Source: Bradyrhizobium sp. sGM-13
GTDB taxonomy: Bacteria; Pseudomonadota; Alphaproteobacteria; Rhizobiales; Xanthobacteraceae
Reading direction: 5' to 3'
DNA length: 64,000 nt
Assembly (NCBI RefSeq): GCF_018398875.1
Contig: NZ_JAGWDK010000008.1
Location: 1-64,000 of the forward strand
Part shown: in pieces, positions 35,010 to 43,738 of the stretch
Layout: every line of letters starts with the position of its first letter
How positions within the stretch are numbered: the stretch's first letter is position 1
The notes under the pieces: model-generated
What the model saw: only the letters and a program-made list of their open reading frames with translations
Database searches by the model: none
What the model was told of the DNA's origin: nothing
Position numbers and translations under genes: made by a program

Positions 35010-35873
35010 CTAGACCACCGTCCGATGTCGCGCGATGCAGGTCTGCAGGACCTCATCCATCGGCCTTGTCCACCACTCGTTGGAGAAGATTTCGATCTCG
35101 GAATAGCCGGCAAAGCCGTGCGCCTCGACCGCTGATCGCACAGATGTGATGTCGATGACGCCGTCGCCCATCATGCCGCGGTCGTTGAGGATGTCTTTTG
35201 TCGGCACCAGCCAATCACAGACATGAAACGCCAGCAGACGATCTTTTCCCGCGCGCGCAATTTGCGGCATCAGTTCCGGGTCCCACCAGATGTGATAGAC
35301 GTCGAGCGCAACGCCCAGCGCGCCGGTGCGCTGCGGATCGAGTTGATCGCAGATGTCCAGCGCCTGCTTCGTTGTGTTCACGCAGGCACGGTCGGCGGCA
35401 TAGGCCGGATGCAAAGGCTCGATCGCGAGCGGCATGTTGGCCTCTCTCGCATACTCCAGCATTTCCGCAATCGCGTCATGGACCTGCGTACGCGCAGCCG
35501 CAATGTCCTTCGAGGCCGCGCTTCCCGGCCGCGAATATTGCGGCAGGCCGCCGACGACCAGCACGATACAGGGCGCGCCCAGCGCCTTGGCTTCGTCCAC
35601 GGCACGGCGGTTGTCGTCGCGCGCCTCGACGCGGCGCGCAGCATCCGCCGTAAACATGCCGCCGCGGCAATAGCCGGACAATTCAAGCCCGGCGTCGCGC
35701 ACGGCCCGCACTGCGCGCTCGAGGCTGATGGCCGCCACCTGGTCGCGCCAGGGATCGATGGCGCGGATGCCGTGGCGCGCACAGGCGTCGATGATGGCAA
35801 CGAGGTCGCCCTGCTTGCGGACGGTCGCCGTGTTCAGCGACAGCCAGCGATGATCGCTCGAGAAATCGCGCAT
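35010..35873 (-). CDS. Sugar phosphate isomerase/epimerase family TIM-barrel protein
   Basis: A 287-aa protein of the xylose-isomerase-like TIM-barrel superfamily (AP-endonuclease 2 fold). Metal-site-like acidic and His positions are visible: LAIEPLHP, GVALDVYHIWWDPEL, LLAFHVCDW and YSEIEIFSNEWW. Such enzymes isomerise or epimerise sugars or keto-inositols. Its ATG at 35873 shares a base with the TGA of the DUF993 gene (TGATG), giving tight coupling. It is the last gene of the seven-gene catabolic operon, so it may act late in the pathway or on a keto intermediate formed by the dehydrogenase. Confidence 0.87.
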   Translation of the reverse strand: MRDFSSDHRWLSLNTATVRKQGDLVAIIDACARHGIRAIDPWRDQVAAISLERAVRAVRDAGLELSGYCRGGMFTADAARRVEARDDNRRAVDEAKALGAPCIVLVVGGLPQYSRPGSAASKDIAAARTQVHDAIAEMLEYAREANMPLAIEPLHPAYAADRACVNTTKQALDICDQLDPQRTGALGVALDVYHIWWDPELMPQIARAGKDRLLAFHVCDWLVPTKDILNDRGMMGDGVIDITSVRSAVEAHGFAGYSEIEIFSNEWWTRPMDEVLQTCIARHRTVV

Positions 35874-37066
35874 CACGGTTCGATGCCGCGCATTGCCAGC
35901 ACCGTCTTCATGCGCCGCGTCGCCAGTTCGGGGTTGGAGAGCAGCCCAGCTTTATCGGCAAGGCGAAACAGTTCGGCCAGATGCAGCGTCGAGCGCGTGC
36001 TTTCCTGCCCGCCGACCATGGTGAAATGATCCTGATGGCCGTTGAGATAGGCCATGAACACGATGCCGGTCTTGTAGAACCGCGTCGGCGCCTTGAAGAT
36101 ATGCCGCGACAACGGCACCGTCGGTCCCAACACGTCATGGAAGCCGGCCTGGTCGCCGGCAGCCAGCCGTGACAGCGCGTAGGACGCCGCCGGCGCGATG
36201 GCATCGAAGATGCCGAGCAGCGCATGCGAAAAGCCTTGCTCGTCGCCCGCGATCAGTTCGGCGTAGTTGAAATCGTCGCCGGTATACATCTTCACCTTGG
36301 GATCAAGGCGACGGCGCATGTCGATCTCGCGCTGCTTGTCGAGCAGCGAGACTTTTACGCCATCGACGTTGGCGGCGTTGGCGTTGATGATCGCAACCGC
36401 CGTATCCATCGCCTTGTCGAGATCGGCGGTGCCCCAGTAGCCCGCTAGCGCCGGGTCGAACATGTCGCCCAGCCAGTGGATGATCACGGGCTCGCGAACC
36501 TGTGACAGGACCCGGCTGTAGACCTTTGCATAGTCGTCGGCGCTGCGGCCAAGCTTTGCCAATGCGCGCGAGGCCATCAAGATGATGCGGCCACCGGCCT
36601 TTTCGACGGCCGCGATCTGTTCCTCATAGGCGCGGATCACGTCGTCGATCGATTTTGCGTCTTCCACCGCAAGATGATCGGTGCCGGCGCCGGAAAACAC
36701 CAGCGCATTGCCCTTCGCTCTCGCAGCGTTCACCGAGCGCTGGATCAGTTCCAGCGAGGTTGGCCAATCCAGCCCCATGCCGCGCTGTGCAGTGTCCATC
36801 GCCTCGGCAACGCCAAGGCCGAGATCCCAGACATGCTCGCGGAACGCGATCGTGCGGTCCCAGTCGATGGCGGATGTCAGCCACGGGTCGTTGTCGGCGA
36901 GTGGATCCGCCACGACATGGGCAGCAGAAAACGCCACGCGGTTGAGCGTGCCTTCAAGCTTCGCCGGAAACGTCCGCGATGCCGCCAGGCGATAATCCTC
37001 AATTTTGCGATCCGCCGTCGGCAGCTTCAGCGACAGCGACGACATCGGCAGGACTGGCTTGTTCAT
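35873..37066 (-). CDS. DUF993 family protein, dihydrodipicolinate-synthase-like aldolase
   Basis: A 397-aa protein of the DUF993 family, a branch related to DHDPS/NAL-type class I aldolases. Visible segments are DWDRTIAFREHVWDLGLGVAEAMDTAQRG, ALVFSGAGTDHL and EPVIIHWLGDMFDPALAGYWG, the latter part of the barrel. A retro-aldol cleavage of a keto-acid or keto-sugar is inferred from the fold; no substrate is known to me. GGAGG lies 7 bp before the ATG. It starts 12 bp after the dehydrogenase stop and overlaps the isomerase gene. Confidence 0.8.
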   Translation of the reverse strand: MNKPVLPMSSLSLKLPTADRKIEDYRLAASRTFPAKLEGTLNRVAFSAAHVVADPLADNDPWLTSAIDWDRTIAFREHVWDLGLGVAEAMDTAQRGMGLDWPTSLELIQRSVNAARAKGNALVFSGAGTDHLAVEDAKSIDDVIRAYEEQIAAVEKAGGRIILMASRALAKLGRSADDYAKVYSRVLSQVREPVIIHWLGDMFDPALAGYWGTADLDKAMDTAVAIINANAANVDGVKVSLLDKQREIDMRRRLDPKVKMYTGDDFNYAELIAGDEQGFSHALLGIFDAIAPAASYALSRLAAGDQAGFHDVLGPTVPLSRHIFKAPTRFYKTGIVFMAYLNGHQDHFTMVGGQESTRSTLHLAELFRLADKAGLLSNPELATRRMKTVLAMRGIEP

Positions 37067-37078
37067 GCTTAAGCCTCC

Positions 37079-38230
37079 TCACACCTTGATCGGGGCAACG
37101 TCGATCCAGCGCCGCTCGCGCCAGCTCTGCAGCGCGCACTCGGCAAGCTGCACGCCCTTGGCGCCTTCCAGCAGCGTGTATTTGTAGGGCGCGTCCTCGC
37201 AGACGTGCCGGATGAACATTTCCCACTGTTCCTTGAAGCCGTTGTCGTAGACAACGTTGTCGGGAACCTTCTGCCAGTCGGCATAGAAATCGTGGGTGCG
37301 CTTCTCGTCCGGATTCCACACCGGCCGCGGCGTCGCCTGGCGCGCCTGGATCACGCAATCGGTCAGGCCCGCCACCGCCGAGCCGTGGGTACCGTCGACC
37401 TGGAAGGTCACGAGATCGTCGCGGTAGACGCGCGTCACCCAGCTCATGTTGATATGCGCGATCACGCCGCCCTTGAGGCGGAACGTCGCATAGGCGGAAT
37501 CATCGGCGGTTGCCGTGTACTTCTTGCCCTTTTCGTCGAAACGCTCGGGGATATCGGTCGTGCCGAGGCAGGAGATGCTCTCGACCTCGCCGAAGAGATT
37601 GTCGAGCACGTAGCGCCAGTGGCAGACCATGTCGAGAATGATGCCGCCGCCGTCCTCGCTGCGGTAATTCCACGACGGCCGCTGCGCTTCCTGCCAGCCA
37701 CCCTCGAATACCCAATAGCCGAACTCGCCGCGCACCGACAGCATCCGGCCGAAGAAGCCGGAATCGCGCAGGAAGGCGAGCTTCTTCAACCCCGGCAGGA
37801 ACAGCTTGTCCTGCACCGTGCCGTGCTTGATGCCCTTGGCCTTGGCGAGCTTCAGCACCGCGACCGCCTCCTCCAGGTTGGTCGCAATCGGCTTTTCGCA
37901 ATAGACGTGTTTGCCGGCCTCGATCGCCTTGGTCAGCAGTGACGGGCGCGCCTGCGTGGTCGCGGCGTCGAAGAAGATGGTGTCGTCCTTCGCGGCCAGC
38001 GCCTTGTCGAGATCGGTCGACCAGCGCTCCACGTTGAAGCGCTTGGCGAGCCGTTCCACCTTGTCCGCATCGCGGCCGATCAGGATCGGGTCGGGCAGCA
38101 TGCGGTCGCCGTTCGATAGCAGCACGCCGCCCTGGTCGCGGATCGCGATGATGGAGCGGACCAAATGCTGGTTGAGCCCCATGCGGCCGGTCACGCCGTT
38201 CATGATCAGGCCGAGGCGTTTGGTCGTCAT
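37079..38230 (-). CDS. Gfo/Idh/MocA family NAD(P)-dependent oxidoreductase
   Basis: A 383-aa dehydrogenase of sugars, polyols or inositols. The nucleotide-binding start is LGLIMNGVTGRMG, with the family's CEKPIATN motif, in which Lys is catalytic. SWNYRSEDGGGIILDMVCHWRY supplies the conserved Asp and His of the active site. Its ATG overlaps the enolase-superfamily stop by 4 bp, so the two enzymes are made together. The N-terminal glycine motif is atypical (NGVTGRMG rather than GxGxxG), which is a known variant. Confidence 0.9.
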   Translation of the reverse strand: MTTKRLGLIMNGVTGRMGLNQHLVRSIIAIRDQGGVLLSNGDRMLPDPILIGRDADKVERLAKRFNVERWSTDLDKALAAKDDTIFFDAATTQARPSLLTKAIEAGKHVYCEKPIATNLEEAVAVLKLAKAKGIKHGTVQDKLFLPGLKKLAFLRDSGFFGRMLSVRGEFGYWVFEGGWQEAQRPSWNYRSEDGGGIILDMVCHWRYVLDNLFGEVESISCLGTTDIPERFDEKGKKYTATADDSAYATFRLKGGVIAHINMSWVTRVYRDDLVTFQVDGTHGSAVAGLTDCVIQARQATPRPVWNPDEKRTHDFYADWQKVPDNVVYDNGFKEQWEMFIRHVCEDAPYKYTLLEGAKGVQLAECALQSWRERRWIDVAPIKV

Positions 38231-39630
38231 ACTGCTTTCTCCGAGGGAATTTTTGACGAGGGCTGCGCGAGCGGCGACATCGCGGACCAGTCCGGATGCG
38301 TGGCCGTGGCGAAGCCAGGTGTGGTCAGCGATCCCGTCAGGAGATCGCCGTCATGGATCGCGAGACGGATTTTATTGCCGTCGCGGACGTAGAGATCGGG
38401 ATGGCCCGCGAGAAACGCCTGCGCCTCACCGGTCGGCGTGTCGCCAAAACCATCCACATAGTGGTGGCCGTTGCGCTCGGCATGGGTGACGCCGATCAGC
38501 GCACCGAGCGCGAGATCCTGCTGCACGGCGAGACCCGCCTGGCAGGTCAGGTCCTCGCCGGCGATGAAGCATTTCTCGCCGGCGGCACTCCATTTAGCAG
38601 CGCGCGTGGCGTTGATCACCGACTTATAGATGCCCTTGCAGGATTTCGAGGAGATGCCGCGATAGCCGAGCGCTCGCGCCACCGGGAAGGCGTCGTAGGA
38701 ATCGTCGGCCTCGTCGACGATGAAATCGCGCCGCGCCAGTGCGCCGAGCTGCGATTGCCGCGTAATGTCGCGCGGCATCGGCTGTTCGATGTAGAGGAGC
38801 TTTTGCGCGATCGGCCGCAGCGCGGCATCGCGGTCGAGCCGCTCGACAAGCGCATTTAATGCAATGAGGTCGGCGTACTGTTCATTAGCGTCGAGCGTGA
38901 CGCGGTAATCGTACGACAGCGTCGCCAGTTCATTGCCGATCCGGATCAGCCGATCGGCGTCGTGCGCGGGGTCGCCGTTTAGCTTGAGCTTGAAGTAGCG
39001 CGCGCCGGCGTTTTCTCTGATGTCGGCAACGCCGCCCTCGCCTTCGATCTTGTCGTCCATGCCGACCGTGTGCCGGATCGCGACGCGCTCCAACCGTTTT
39101 CGGCCTGCGAGAAAGCGCGACACGTCATCATCGCCGAGATCGTGCGACAGGCGTGCATCCACGCCTGCGATGTTGTCGGCCATGCCGTCGAAGAAGCTGG
39201 TTCCCGTGCAACGCAGCAGCGCGTCGAGAATCGCCTTGTCGATTTCGGCCGGCCCGTAGGCTGCCGCCAACGGTGGAATGTCTTCTCGCGCGCAGGCTTC
39301 GATCTGCGCGCCGATGCAGGCCGCATGCAGGCCGAACGCAGTCTCGAAGCCGGAATGCGCCAGATAGATGCCGCGCGCGATCAGAAGCGAGCGCCGCAGC
39401 TCCTCGACTGTCTGCTCTGGCGCTAGATGCGGCCGCTTGTCGAACCATTTTGGCACCAGAAATTCGGCACTGGCGCCAGTTGCCGTTCCCCCGCCTTCGA
39501 CCTCGATCTCGACCCACACGAAAGCCTGCGGCGTTGCGTTGATGACGACCGCGCCGAACCGGAACGGCCGGGCAAAGGTGACCGGACGTTCGAAAAAGGA
39601 GATGTCTCGTACGGCCAAGCGTAACGGCAT
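38227..39630 (-). CDS. Enolase-superfamily enzyme (mandelate racemase/muconate lactonising type)
   Basis: A 467-aa member of the enolase superfamily, about 90 residues longer than typical (about 370-400). The barrel carries KLKLNG (KxK bases), metal ligands in TLDANEQY, YIEQPMPR and IVDEADDS, and a distal lysine loop SSKSCKGIYKS. These fit the muconate-lactonising or acid-sugar-dehydratase branch. The long N-terminal segment (EFLVPKWFDKRPHLAPEQTVEELRR) and C-terminal extension are unusual. It lies 11 bp after the ABC ATPase gene and overlaps the dehydrogenase gene. Likely reaction: dehydration, epimerisation or cycloisomerisation of the imported substrate. Confidence 0.8.
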   Translation of the reverse strand: MPLRLAVRDISFFERPVTFARPFRFGAVVINATPQAFVWVEIEVEGGGTATGASAEFLVPKWFDKRPHLAPEQTVEELRRSLLIARGIYLAHSGFETAFGLHAACIGAQIEACAREDIPPLAAAYGPAEIDKAILDALLRCTGTSFFDGMADNIAGVDARLSHDLGDDDVSRFLAGRKRLERVAIRHTVGMDDKIEGEGGVADIRENAGARYFKLKLNGDPAHDADRLIRIGNELATLSYDYRVTLDANEQYADLIALNALVERLDRDAALRPIAQKLLYIEQPMPRDITRQSQLGALARRDFIVDEADDSYDAFPVARALGYRGISSKSCKGIYKSVINATRAAKWSAAGEKCFIAGEDLTCQAGLAVQQDLALGALIGVTHAERNGHHYVDGFGDTPTGEAQAFLAGHPDLYVRDGNKIRLAIHDGDLLTGSLTTPGFATATHPDWSAMSPLAQPSSKIPSEKAV

Positions 39631-39641
39631 CGAGCCAGCTT

Positions 39642-40490
39642 TCAGTCCAGCGCGCTTTGCGTGAAAAAGTGCTTGCGAATCCGCTGGACCAGTTCGGTGA
39701 AGGCGGGATCGGCCATCGCGTCGAGCGAGCGCGGGCGCGGCAGCGGTACGTCGTAGATCGCGGCGATCGCGCCGGGCCGCTCGGTCATGACAAGCACGCG
39801 ATCGGCCAGGAACACGGCCTCCGGAATCGAATGCGTGATCAGCAGCACGGTCTTGCCGGTTTCGCGCTGGATGCGCATCAGCTCGACATTCATCTTCTCG
39901 CGCGTCATGGCATCGAGCGCGCCGAACGGCTCGTCCATCAGCATGATCTTGGGATCATGCACCAGCGCGCGGCAGATCGAGGCGCGTTGCTGCATGCCGC
40001 CGGACAATTGCCAGGGCAGCTTCTTCTCGAACCCTTCGAGGCCGACCAGCTTCAACAGCGCTTTCGCCCGCGGCAGATATTCGTCGCGCGGCAGTTTCTT
40101 CATGTCGATCGGCAACATCACGTTGGAGAGGATGTTGCGCCAGGGCAGCAGCAGCGCGTTCTGGAACACGATGCCGACATTGCCGTGCGGTTTTGTAACC
40201 TGCTCGCCTTCGACCAAAATCTCCCCCGTCGATGGCGCGAGCAGCCCGGAGATCATCTTCAACAGCGTGGACTTGCCGCAGCCGGACGGGCCGACCACGA
40301 CAAAGAACTCGCCCTCGTTGATGTGGAAATCCAGCGGCCGCAACGACGGCACGTCACCGTCGCGCGAACGATAAGTTTTTGAGACGCCTGATAGCGTGAT
40401 CCCGGACGCCGCGCCGCCGGCGCGATCCGACACCAGGCGCAGATGCGCGGCTGGTTGGTCGATCTCGGTTGGTTTGGTCGCAGGATTCAT
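39642..40490 (-). CDS. ABC transporter ATPase (NitT/TauT family)
   Basis: A 282-aa ATPase with Walker A GPSGCGKST, Q-loop GIVFQNALLLPW, signature LSGGMQQR and Walker B IMLMDEPFGALDAMTR, typical of nitrate/sulfonate/taurine-type importers (SsuB/TauB). An N-terminal extension of about 25 residues precedes the domain. A 118-bp palindromic repeat separates it from the binding-protein gene; it is followed by the enolase-family gene after 11 bp. Confidence 0.93.
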   Translation of the reverse strand: MNPATKPTEIDQPAAHLRLVSDRAGGAASGITLSGVSKTYRSRDGDVPSLRPLDFHINEGEFFVVVGPSGCGKSTLLKMISGLLAPSTGEILVEGEQVTKPHGNVGIVFQNALLLPWRNILSNVMLPIDMKKLPRDEYLPRAKALLKLVGLEGFEKKLPWQLSGGMQQRASICRALVHDPKIMLMDEPFGALDAMTREKMNVELMRIQRETGKTVLLITHSIPEAVFLADRVLVMTERPGAIAAIYDVPLPRPRSLDAMADPAFTELVQRIRKHFFTQSALD

Positions 40491-40509
40491 TCAGCAAAGT
40501 CCATCTTTC

Positions 40510-40627
40510 CGTCGTCCCTGCGAACGCAGGGACCCATACGCCGCGGCTTATCGTTCGGGCACTCCGGCAGAGACCTTCTGCAATAACCAGGGCCGGTTAT
40601 GGGTCCCTGCTTTCGCAGGGACGACGG
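40510..40627. repeat. 120-bp palindromic repeat, copy in the catabolic operon
   Basis: The left arm CGTCGTCCCTGCGAACGCAG (40510) and right arm CTTTCGCAGGGACGACGG (to 40627) are inverted repeats of about 29 bp around an unrelated core of about 60 bp. The same structure recurs at 50299-50420 and 57667-57786, in degenerate form near 42604-42783 and as a fragment at 52-72. This copy sits between the transporter's binding-protein and ATPase genes. Confidence 0.85.
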
Positions 40628-40646
40628 TGAGTGCGTCATCAGTGGC

Positions 40647-41645
40647 TCACGAACCGCCCTGCGGCAGGTAGTCGTTGGTATAAAACGCCTTTGGATTGTC
40701 CTTGGCCTTGGCATCCAACCCGCCATATTCGACCATCAGATTGACCGTGTCGGTCATGTTCTGGTCGGTCACCTGGAACGGCCGCTTGTTCTTGGTTTCA
40801 GCCGTCCGGTAGAGCGGGATCGTCAGCTCAAAACCCTTTGTCAGCGTCTCGATCTTGCCGCCCTTCGGGTTGGCATCGAGGATCGACTGCGCCGCACCCT
40901 TCGGATCCTTCTCGGCGGCTTCGACCGCCTTCGTCGTCGCCGACATGAAGCGCTTGACGAGATCGGCATTGGCCTTGACGAAGTCGGTGTTGGCGACGAC
41001 GCCCGAGCAGACCATGTTGATGCCGTAGTCGGCGAACTTGATCGCGTTGACGTCCTTACCCGTCGCGTCCTTGATCTTCATCGACTGGTCCATGACATAG
41101 CCGAGCAGCAGATCGGCCTGGCCGTTGATGACGGCGTTCAGCTTGGTCTGGCCGTCGCCGGCGACCGTCTGGAAGTCGCTTTCCTTCAGGCCGGTCTTCT
41201 TCAAAAACAGCGGCCAGATCTGCGTCATCGAGTCAGCGGGCGTGATCGCCACCGTCTTGCCCTTGATGTCCTCGGGCTTCTTGATGTTCTTTTCGACAAA
41301 GCCCATCGCCGACATCGGGCTGGTCTGAAGCAGCACGCCGGTGGCCACGATCGGGGCACCCTTCACGGCCGCGCGCATCATGGTGGGCACGTCGACATAG
41401 CCGAAATTGGCGGTCTTGGCCGCAACGGCCTGCGTGGTCGCCGCCGAGCCGCGGCCTTCCTGAATTTCGAGATCGATGCCTTCGGCGGCATAAATGCCCT
41501 TGGCCTTGCCGTAATAGAACGGCGCGTGCTCGCCATAGACGTACCAGTTCAGCATCAGCACGACCTTGTCGGCGGCCGATGCCGGAAGCACCGAAAGCGC
41601 GGTCCAGATCAGGGCGGCGGAGATCGCCGTTATCACTCGTATCAT
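40647..41645 (-). CDS. ABC transporter substrate-binding protein (NMT1/THI5-like, NitT/TauT family)
   Basis: A 332-aa periplasmic binding protein with signal peptide VITAISAALIWTALSVLPASA, mature start ADKVVLMLNWYVYGEHAPFYYGKAKGIY. The LNWxxxxxHAPFYxGKxKGxY pattern is that of NMT1/THI5-like proteins, whose ligands include pyrimidines, aromatic acids and sulfonates. GGGAGG lies 6 bp before the ATG at 41645, favouring it over in-frame ATGs upstream. The linked sugar-type enzymes suggest a ligand outside the classical set. Confidence 0.9.
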   Translation of the reverse strand: MIRVITAISAALIWTALSVLPASAADKVVLMLNWYVYGEHAPFYYGKAKGIYAAEGIDLEIQEGRGSAATTQAVAAKTANFGYVDVPTMMRAAVKGAPIVATGVLLQTSPMSAMGFVEKNIKKPEDIKGKTVAITPADSMTQIWPLFLKKTGLKESDFQTVAGDGQTKLNAVINGQADLLLGYVMDQSMKIKDATGKDVNAIKFADYGINMVCSGVVANTDFVKANADLVKRFMSATTKAVEAAEKDPKGAAQSILDANPKGGKIETLTKGFELTIPLYRTAETKNKRPFQVTDQNMTDTVNLMVEYGGLDAKAKDNPKAFYTNDYLPQGGS

Positions 41646-41700
41646 GGTCATCCTCCCGTTTGGTGATGCAGCCCTTGGATAGGCCGCCTGTTGGTTTGGC

Positions 41701-42528
41701 TTAGGAAGCAAAAATGATGTCCTCGCGCTGGCTGACATGCCAGGGGATCACGAGACGTTCGATCCGATCGACGACCCAGAACAGCACGACGCCGAGCAGC
41801 GCCAGGATCACCAGCGCAGCAAACATGGTCGGCAGGTCGAAGGTGCCGATCGAGCGCTGCATCACATAGCCGATGCCGGAATTGGAGCCGACGAACTCGC
41901 CGACGACAGCGCCGACCACGGCAAGCGTCACCGAGACTTTCAGGCCGGAGAAGATCGCGGGCATCGCGTGCGGCAGGTTGACGGCGCGAAACACCTGGAA
42001 GCGGCTGCCCTGCATCGCGCGCGCGAGATCGACCATGTCGGGATCGACCGATTTAAACCCCTGCACGGCGGAGACCACCACCGGGAAAAACCCGAGCAGA
42101 AACGCCGAGATCACCTTTGGGATGATGCCGAAGCCAAACCACACCACGAACAGCGGCGCGATCGCAATCTTCGGCACCGATTGGGAGAATACCAGCAGCG
42201 GATAGACATAGCTCTCCACCGTCTTCGATCCCGCGATCAGCATGGCGACGGGAATGCCAAACACGGCCGACAACAGGAAGCCGCAGATGGTGGCGTAAGT
42301 GGTGGGCCAGGCCTGCCGCAGCAGTTCCGGCCAATCCGTCCGCAGCACCGCCACGACATCGCCCGGCGCCGGGATCTGGTAGGCCGGAATCTGGAACAGG
42401 CGAATGGTGACGTCCCACATCACCACGATGAACAGCAGGAACAAAAACGGCCGCACCCACGCCGCGTTCAGCGCTTTCGACACGCCACTCTCGCGCTTCA
42501 GCTCGGCCACGTTCCGCTCCCTGATCAT
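41701..42528 (-). CDS. ABC transporter permease (NitT/TauT family)
   Basis: A 275-aa inner-membrane permease with about six helices (FLFLLFIVVMWDVTIRLF first) and the coupling loop AMQGSRFQVFRAVNLPHAMPAIFSGLKVS. It is the first gene of the catabolic operon; the binding protein follows after 55 bp. The promoter must lie in 42529-42783, which is mostly a degenerate repeat, or upstream of the TetR gene. Confidence 0.92.
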   Translation of the reverse strand: MIRERNVAELKRESGVSKALNAAWVRPFLFLLFIVVMWDVTIRLFQIPAYQIPAPGDVVAVLRTDWPELLRQAWPTTYATICGFLLSAVFGIPVAMLIAGSKTVESYVYPLLVFSQSVPKIAIAPLFVVWFGFGIIPKVISAFLLGFFPVVVSAVQGFKSVDPDMVDLARAMQGSRFQVFRAVNLPHAMPAIFSGLKVSVTLAVVGAVVGEFVGSNSGIGYVMQRSIGTFDLPTMFAALVILALLGVVLFWVVDRIERLVIPWHVSQREDIIFAS

Positions 42529-42603
42529 CGTCTTATGGGCGGGAAATTAACCTGTTGGATAAATACTGGCAAGCGAGTTTTCGTGCGGCAATTTGGACTA
42601 TCG

Positions 42604-42783
42604 CCGTCGTCCCGCGAACGTACCTGGCGTATGAACCCCAGAACGCCGTCGCCCCTGCGAACGCATGCGAATGCAGGGGCCCAAACCACAGGCGTCTGTT
42701 TTGCGAATGCTGGGGCCGCCGTTCGGATACGACAACAATCAAGATCGGTGGTTATGGGTTCCTGCGTTCCGCAGGAACGACGG
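42604..42783. repeat. Degenerate, rearranged copy of the 120-bp palindromic repeat
   Basis: Arms related to GTCGTCCCTGCGAACG and to TTATGGGTTCCTGCGTTCCG (GCAGGAACGACGG) are present, with an extra GCCCCTGCGAACGCATGCGA/TGCAGGGGCC segment inside. The element is longer and more diverged than the other copies and directly abuts the TetR stop codon. The remaining bases of the 255-bp gap hold no recognisable gene. Confidence 0.6.
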
Positions 42784-43530
42784 TTAGACCGGCTGATGCG
42801 CTGGCGGCCGTACGCCCGGTGTCGCAGGCTTGGCGAAATCCGCGGTCGATTTCCCCGTCAGCGCCGCCAGTACCAGCGCCACCATATGCGCCAGACGCTC
42901 GTCCCTCGCCTCCTTCTTCAGGAGGTCGCGGCCGAAGATTACGGAAAGCGTCGCGCTGTTGGAGAGATAGAAGAAGCACAGCGCGGCGATCGAGATATAG
43001 AGCTGGACGGGATCGACGGCGACGCGGAAGTCGCCGCTTTCGACGCCGCGCGTCACCACGGTGCGGATCATCTCGACGAACGGCGAGTGCATCGACTTGA
43101 CCTTGGTCGAGCGCTTCAGGTGGCGCGCTTTTGCGAGATTTTCAGTGTTGAGCAGCGCCAAAAATTCCGGGTTGCGGAGGAAATAGTTCCAGGTGAAATC
43201 GATCAACCGTTCGATCGCCTCGGGCGGATCGAGATGTTCGAGATCAAGGCCACGCTCTTCGGAACGGATCTTCTCGTAGGCGCCTTCCAGCACCGCGAGG
43301 TAGAGGTCTTCCTTGTTGCCGACATGGTAGTACAGCATGCGCTTGTTGGCGCCGGCGTTGGCCGCGATGCGATCGACGCGCGCGCCGGCCAGGCCATGGG
43401 TGGCGAATTCCTGCTTGGCGGCCTCGAGAATGCGAAGCCGCATCCCCTCGGGGTCGCGCTGCCATTTCTGAACGCGTTTTGCCTTTGCCAAATCAATCGC
43501 CTGTTGGTCGCATCGAGCAAGCTGTAGCAT
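42784..43530 (-). CDS. TetR-family regulator, probable regulator of the catabolic operon
   Basis: A 248-aa regulator with an N-terminal helix-turn-helix: RLRILEAAKQEFATHGLAGA and RIAANAGANKRMLYYHVGNK. The C-terminal region (WNYFLRNPEFLALLNTENLAKARHL) resembles RutR-type or TetR_C_6-like ligand domains. It reads in the same direction as and directly precedes the transporter-enzyme operon, so it is the natural candidate to sense the operon's substrate. RutR-like regulators sense pyrimidines, which fits loosely with the NMT1/THI5-like binding protein. Confidence 0.88.
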   Translation of the reverse strand: MLQLARCDQQAIDLAKAKRVQKWQRDPEGMRLRILEAAKQEFATHGLAGARVDRIAANAGANKRMLYYHVGNKEDLYLAVLEGAYEKIRSEERGLDLEHLDPPEAIERLIDFTWNYFLRNPEFLALLNTENLAKARHLKRSTKVKSMHSPFVEMIRTVVTRGVESGDFRVAVDPVQLYISIAALCFFYLSNSATLSVIFGRDLLKKEARDERLAHMVALVLAALTGKSTADFAKPATPGVRPPAHQPV

Positions 43531-43570
43531 GCAGGGAAGCGTTTGAGAATGAATCGCGCCGCGTTTCCTT

Positions 43571-43733
43571 CACCCTCCCTGGAGGGGGAGGGTCGGCTCA
43601 CGTTGAGCGCAGCGAAACGTGAGACGGGGTGGGGTGATCTCTCCACTCGGGCACTGATCGAGCGGATGGACCGTCACCCCACCCCGCCGCTTCCCGTCGA
43701 CCCTCCCCCTCCAGGGACCCTCCAGGGGAGGGT
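43571..43733. repeat. Long inverted repeat, CCCTCCCTGGAGGGGGAGGG type
   Basis: Outer arms CACCCTCCCTGGAGGGGGAG (43571) and CTCCAGGGACCCTCCAGGGG (to about 43730) and inner arms GGGGTGGGGTGA (43626-43637) and TCACCCCACCCC (43674-43685) would let the whole segment fold back on itself. It fills the 208-bp gap between the VOC gene and the TetR gene. Confidence 0.8.
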
Positions 43734-43738
43734 AAGCT

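Noticed and set aside
41737..43527. 596-codon open frame on the plus strand
   Set aside because: It runs antisense through the ABC permease, a repeat and the TetR gene; His/Arg/Asp-rich composition is typical of shadow frames in high-GC DNA.
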